A stretch of 64,000 nt of DNA from Membranipora membranacea (lineage: Eukaryota; Bryozoa; Gymnolaemata; Cheilostomatida; Membraniporidae): contig OU612072.1 of the NCBI GenBank assembly GCA_914767715.1, positions 2,110,001-2,174,000 of the forward strand. The letters run 5' to 3'. Shown piece after piece: positions 60,118 to 64,000 of this stretch. The translations under genes were made by a program, and so were the position numbers. Under the pieces are notes generated by a model, which had not been told where the DNA came from, did not search any database, and saw only the letters and a program-made list of their open reading frames with translations. How positions within the stretch are numbered: the first letter of the stretch is position 1; every line of letters begins with the position of its first letter.

Positions 60118-60606
60118 CAACATGACCTCAGTCACAAGCTGCTATTAGAAGAGAAGATATCAAAGTGAAATGGGTGATGTGTTGAAATAAAATTTGAGTG
60201 TTATCTATCGTCATCTTAAAGCAAATCAAGGCCAGCTAACACTGACACTACTTCCTTAAAGTAAATCCAATAAATCCAGTAAATCCAATAATATCCAACA
60301 TATTTAGTAATATGTCTTTTAAGGATTTACTGAATGTGAGTGAATTAAAAGTGAGCTTCTATGCTGCAATTTTGTTGTTGTCAAATGCTGTAAAAGCAAT
60401 AACATGAGCTCTAATTATTTAGCTTTATCATGAACCAATTGTCATTCAGACCCCTACCCTACCCTACCAGTAACATAAAGAGATACGTCATTGTGACATG
60501 AGACCAATCTCTGATTCTCTGCATTATGACCCCAGTCTAGGTTTCTGTGGCATTTAGAGAAACCTGTTAAAACAGTGGTCAATTTTACCTGCATTTGGGT
60601 GGCCCC

Positions 60607-60734
60607 GTAAGATGGTAAGTAAGACGGTAAGTAAGATGGTAAGTAAGATGGTAAGTAAGATGGTAAGTAAGATGGTAAGTAAGATGGTAAGTAAGATGGT
60701 AAGTAAGATGGTAAGTAAGATGGTAAGTAAGATG
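60607..60734. repeat. 12-bp tandem repeat (gatggtaagtaa)
   Basis: About ten and a half units, one with a T-to-C change. Frames across it on both strands (MVSK, YLPS and similar) are artefacts. Each unit happens to contain GTAAGT. Confidence 0.97.
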
Positions 60735-60739
60735 CGAGC

Positions 60740-61330
60740 GAATACAAATACTGGTGTCTGGAGCAGGAGTTATTTTAAATGCAGTCAATTCAAATCAAGC
60801 TTGATTCACAGTTGAGAATGCAACCTTCTACCAGTAATCAGTAGCTCAAGTACAATAATACATGTGTCTACCTGGGTGGTGATCCTGTAAGTTCATTGTG
60901 AAATTCAGTGACATGTCAGGTGAGGAAATTTCCTCAGTATTGGGAAACAAGGTAAGTTACTCAACAATTAGATCTGATCAGGGACATGCAGGACAAGGAA
61001 GTGCAAGTCAGGTTGCATTCGAATTATACTACAAAATGCTGGACTCAATGAGGATGTATCATGGTCTGTTATCGGTACACTGACTGAGCGAATTTTGGCA
61101 TTATTTTCACAACAATCTTTTGGCATTGATAATCTTACGTTGGTGACATATTATTCTCTAAAGCCCTGTGATCACCAAATATTAAGAGTGAGTGAGCAAG
61201 TCATAATTGTGATGCAAAGGCTCAGGGTTCAGTTTTTCATTTACAGTATAAAACCAAACGACGCAGCATGATATATCAGTATGTGACGGACAGCTGAGAA
61301 TACAACATCAGTTGTTTGCAGAGCTCTATA
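60740..61330. other. Region upstream of peroxidase gene
   Basis: No gene seen. A 'tataaat' at about 61326 lies only about 10 bases before the ATG, too close to be the TATA box for that start. Confidence 0.4.
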
Positions 61331-61336
61331 AATATT

Positions 61337-63986
61337 ATGGCCTCAATAGTGATTAAACTCTGTTTAATTTATGTTGCGCTCATTGCTACTACAAGGTAAG
61401 AAACATTACAATACTTTGCGTCTCATAGCGAAATAATCTTCATCAAACCTTTCTGGACAGTTGGGCATCTCATTATAAAAGTTGTGTATCTGGGCTGTTG
61501 GTGTGGGGATGTCAAACATCAATAAAGTTATAACACTCTGACTGATTTGATAACCTGGGAAAATGAGTGTTAATCATTATCATTCCCAGATTTCTCCTTC
61601 AACCTAGACAACCATGGAAGGTCTCCTCAATCTTATTTGTTTCACTGTTGGCCCAATAAATAATGGAGCTTCAAAATGTTGAGTTGGCGGACACATTTTA
61701 TTGGCTTTATCAGTCTCTTGATCATTGATTTACAATGGTTTATATGCTTAGTCTTTAGAATGGTAAAAATACCTCTCTCATTCATAATTGTGTTATTTCG
61801 TATTCGTTAAACTGGTGTACTCTAACTCGTCGTTTTGTAGGTCGCAGAGTAACGATCCAGATACCCTGTTCCATTGTGACACACAACACTGCTCTCGTTC
61901 TGTGAGCTCACCAGATGACAACAAGTTCTCTCTCGATAATCTGGCTCTCGTCTTCAATCAGCTTCTCCAGAAATCTAAGTAAGTCAGGGCCGTAGGGGTG
62001 TGAGTCAGAGCAGAGATGGGACAGGGCAGGGGTGTGAGTGAGGGTAGGATTTGAGAAATGGGGACTGATGCAAAGCGGTTCTTGTGAATTTTATAGTACC
62101 ATGAATTATACGGCTAGAAATTGAATTTAGTATGGATACCTATCGTTGGAGTTTATTCTTGCTATAAAATTTTCATTGAATTGAAAACTCTTATAACTTT
62201 GAACATAGTAACCATCATAAAGGGTATCAGGGAGTAGTTTTAGCTGGCATAGAACTGCCATTTACCTCAAAATCCCGTACAAGTTAGCATCATTTGTTTG
62301 GTCCACTTGTCCACTTATTTCATTTGCAGCGAGACCCAGCGTTCCCCTTCTGATCTTTTATAATATCACTGACAGTTACAAGTCATGCTGCAATCGGTCA
62401 AAATTGAACGGTCAAACCAAAAGTGATCGTTGTCCAAACTGATCGGTTAATCGTTGTCAGTCAATCGTTATCGGTCAAACGATATGCAAAAAAATCCACA
62501 AATATTAATTGATGGATATTTTATCCAGCACCCACACAATGATTTTGAAAAATTAAGAGCAGAGGCTTAAGACAGAGGGGATTTTAAGATCACAAGACAC
62601 CTATGAACTTGTTTACACAATATTGTTGATGTTATCATTGTTTAAGTGACGGTTTTTTTCTTTGAGAAAATAAAATTGGTTTTGGGTAAAAACTCTAACA
62701 GATCAGAAATAGCATATTTATGATTTCAGAATTATTTTTGTCTTTTTCTCTTGTAGGGGGATAACCGTGAATGCTCGTAAGTAGCTATAATATCAGTGGG
62801 AATGAACGCCATTGCATTCCTAGGACATTTATATTTTAGCAAGCTTGATAGTCGGTTATCTTATCGGATGCAGGCATCAATAATTTGATCAAATGAAGCC
62901 ATGTGTATGCTGTGATTTGTCTTCTCACAAGTCTCTTTGGCAATCTTCATGAATTCAGGTTGATTAAAAAGGTTGATTAAAATCGGATGTCATATCACAC
63001 GCCACATCCTGAAGCATGGGCTGCGAAATATTATTTTGCCTTAATGGCAAGGCTGCAATGTCTGCGCAGTTTTGCTCTCAGTTTGCAGGAAGGTCGGAGC
63101 ACACCTGGGGGCCAACCAAACCCCAGTAGATGATAGACTGCAGCGGGCTTTGAACCAACGACCTTCATCACTTGCGTGTTGAAGACGGCGCTCTAACCAA
63201 CTGAGCTACCTCCTACTCCTATTCAAGATCAATACTATAAAATTCTGCAACTTCAATAATATGTCAATATTAATTTTCTTGATATTATTGACAGCCTTAC
63301 TCAAGAATCCATTTCTCATCAAGCCTATATGTGACAGAAGGGCGGAGTTCAGGACTATTGATGGTACATGCAATAATTTCATAAATCCTCGAAATGGAGC
63401 AGCTAAAACACCACTGACTCGTCTAGCACGGAACAGATATGAGGATGGTGAGATATTACATAACATACCAGCTAAGTTGAGTGAACCCAATTAAATTTTT
63501 GACTTAGTTAGGTTGCTCGGACTAAATGCATAAATCAGCATGAAGGGGTGTTTGAGCCGTTTATTTCGGCAAAGTATCTCCGAATCTTGACAAATTTTGT
63601 GAGTTTTGTAGATGCCCTTATATAACACCTGTTTTTGCTTCTGCCTGAAACATGTTGCTGCAGCACGATCCTACAAGGCAATATTTGGACTCGTAGCAAC
63701 CAATTCATAGTCCTCCCAGAATATTCCCTATAGAAAAAAACATACCATACTGAATCTCTAACAAAACATCTGATGCTTGTGTTTTAGGCGAGAACAGTGT
63801 AAGATCAACACTGTTTAAGTCAGGGGGAGCTCTCCCTACAGCCCGCCTCGTCTCCAGAACTGTGATAGATCAGACCAGTAACCTAAGTTCTGAGCATAGC
63901 CACTTAATGATGGCATACGGCTCATTCCTTGATCATGACATGAGCCTAAGTCCTGAGACTGGTGGTCCCGAGGCATCAGTTATAGG
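61337..63986 (+). CDS. Secreted animal haem peroxidase, 5' part (continues beyond window)
   Basis: Five exons are visible: 61337-61395, 61841-61978, 62757-62776 (only 20 nt), 63295-63447 and 63788-63986. They join in frame for 189 codons plus two bases and end at a GTGAGT donor. A signal peptide (1 to about 21) is followed by a short pro-region and then the start of the peroxidase domain: CDRRAEFRTIDGTCNN, GAAKTPLTRLARNRYEDG, TARLVSR and MMAYGSFLDHDMSLSP. In the last motif D172-H173 correspond to the haem-linked Asp and distal His, and D174 to the calcium-binding Asp of the myeloperoxidase/peroxidasin superfamily. These enzymes use hydrogen peroxide to oxidise halides or proteins outside the cell. 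The proximal His and most of the domain lie past the window end. No N-terminal LRR or Ig domains are present, so it is not a classic peroxidasin. Confidence 0.9.
62958..63226 (-). mobile_element. tRNA-derived SINE (family B), copy 3
   Basis: Close to the copy at 7181-7452 over full length: head 'ggtagctcagttggttagag', hairpin region 'cttcaacacgcaagtgatgaag', body, and duplicated 'aatcaacctttt' tail. It is in the intron between peroxidase exons 3 and 4. Confidence 0.8.
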
Positions 63987-64000
63987 GTGAGTTATATAAA

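Noticed and set aside
60454-60815. Frames with repeated YLPS, LTYH and MVSK
   Set aside because: All derive from the 12-bp tandem repeat at 60607-60734 read in different frames and strands.
61326-61332. TATA box for the peroxidase gene
   Set aside because: Transcription would begin about 20 bases after the ATG that opens the signal peptide.

Overview
This window looks like nuclear DNA from an invertebrate animal. Every gene I can support is split by GT-AG introns of roughly 100-2000 bases, the sequence is AT-rich, and non-coding space is full of degraded SINE, LINE and foldback elements. The proteins are metazoan: alpha-SNAP, a dynein-2 light intermediate chain, a death-domain protein, an animal haem peroxidase and Mab-21-fold proteins. 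I cannot name the phylum. A non-bilaterian (for example a sponge) or a simple invertebrate fits, but that is a guess.

Layout. 1-12.1 kb is mostly repeats: a 2.5-kb unit occurs twice (1-2592 and about 9583-12095), each copy carrying a foldback element and a tRNA-derived SINE. Between them, on the minus strand, is a small secreted cysteine-rich peptide gene (4142-4938) with a TATA box. A decayed-looking relative lies at 13102-13364 (+). 14800-18855 (-) encodes a 373-aa coiled-coil protein ending in a death domain. 22935-27556 (-) encodes alpha-SNAP, head to head with DYNC2LI1 at 27867-32729 (+), with a shared promoter region carrying two CACGTG boxes and a CCAAT box. 33700-40155 and 41603-49546 (+) are tandem paralogues for membrane-anchored Mab-21/cGAS-like nucleotidyltransferase-fold proteins with three conserved cysteine clusters. 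50562-54509 (-) encodes a 329-aa single-pass Ig-like receptor. 54.7-60 kb is a field of degenerate repeats. 61337-63986 (+) is the 5' part of a secreted haem peroxidase, cut by the window end.

All gene models were assembled by hand from splice sites. In every complete multi-exon model the exon phases close exactly to a stop codon. alpha-SNAP (SNARE recycling) and DYNC2LI1 (retrograde intraflagellar transport) are housekeeping genes. The nucleotidyltransferase pair, death-domain protein, Ig-like receptor, haem peroxidase and cysteine-rich peptides are families often used in invertebrate innate immunity. That they act together is only a hypothesis.

The most unusual feature is a 42-bp minisatellite (22 exact-length units, 38137-39060) built from the end of exon 8 plus the start of intron 8 of the first Mab-21-like gene. 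Each unit carries a 5' splice site and keeps the reading frame open, so use of any of 23 donors would give an in-frame protein with 14n extra residues.
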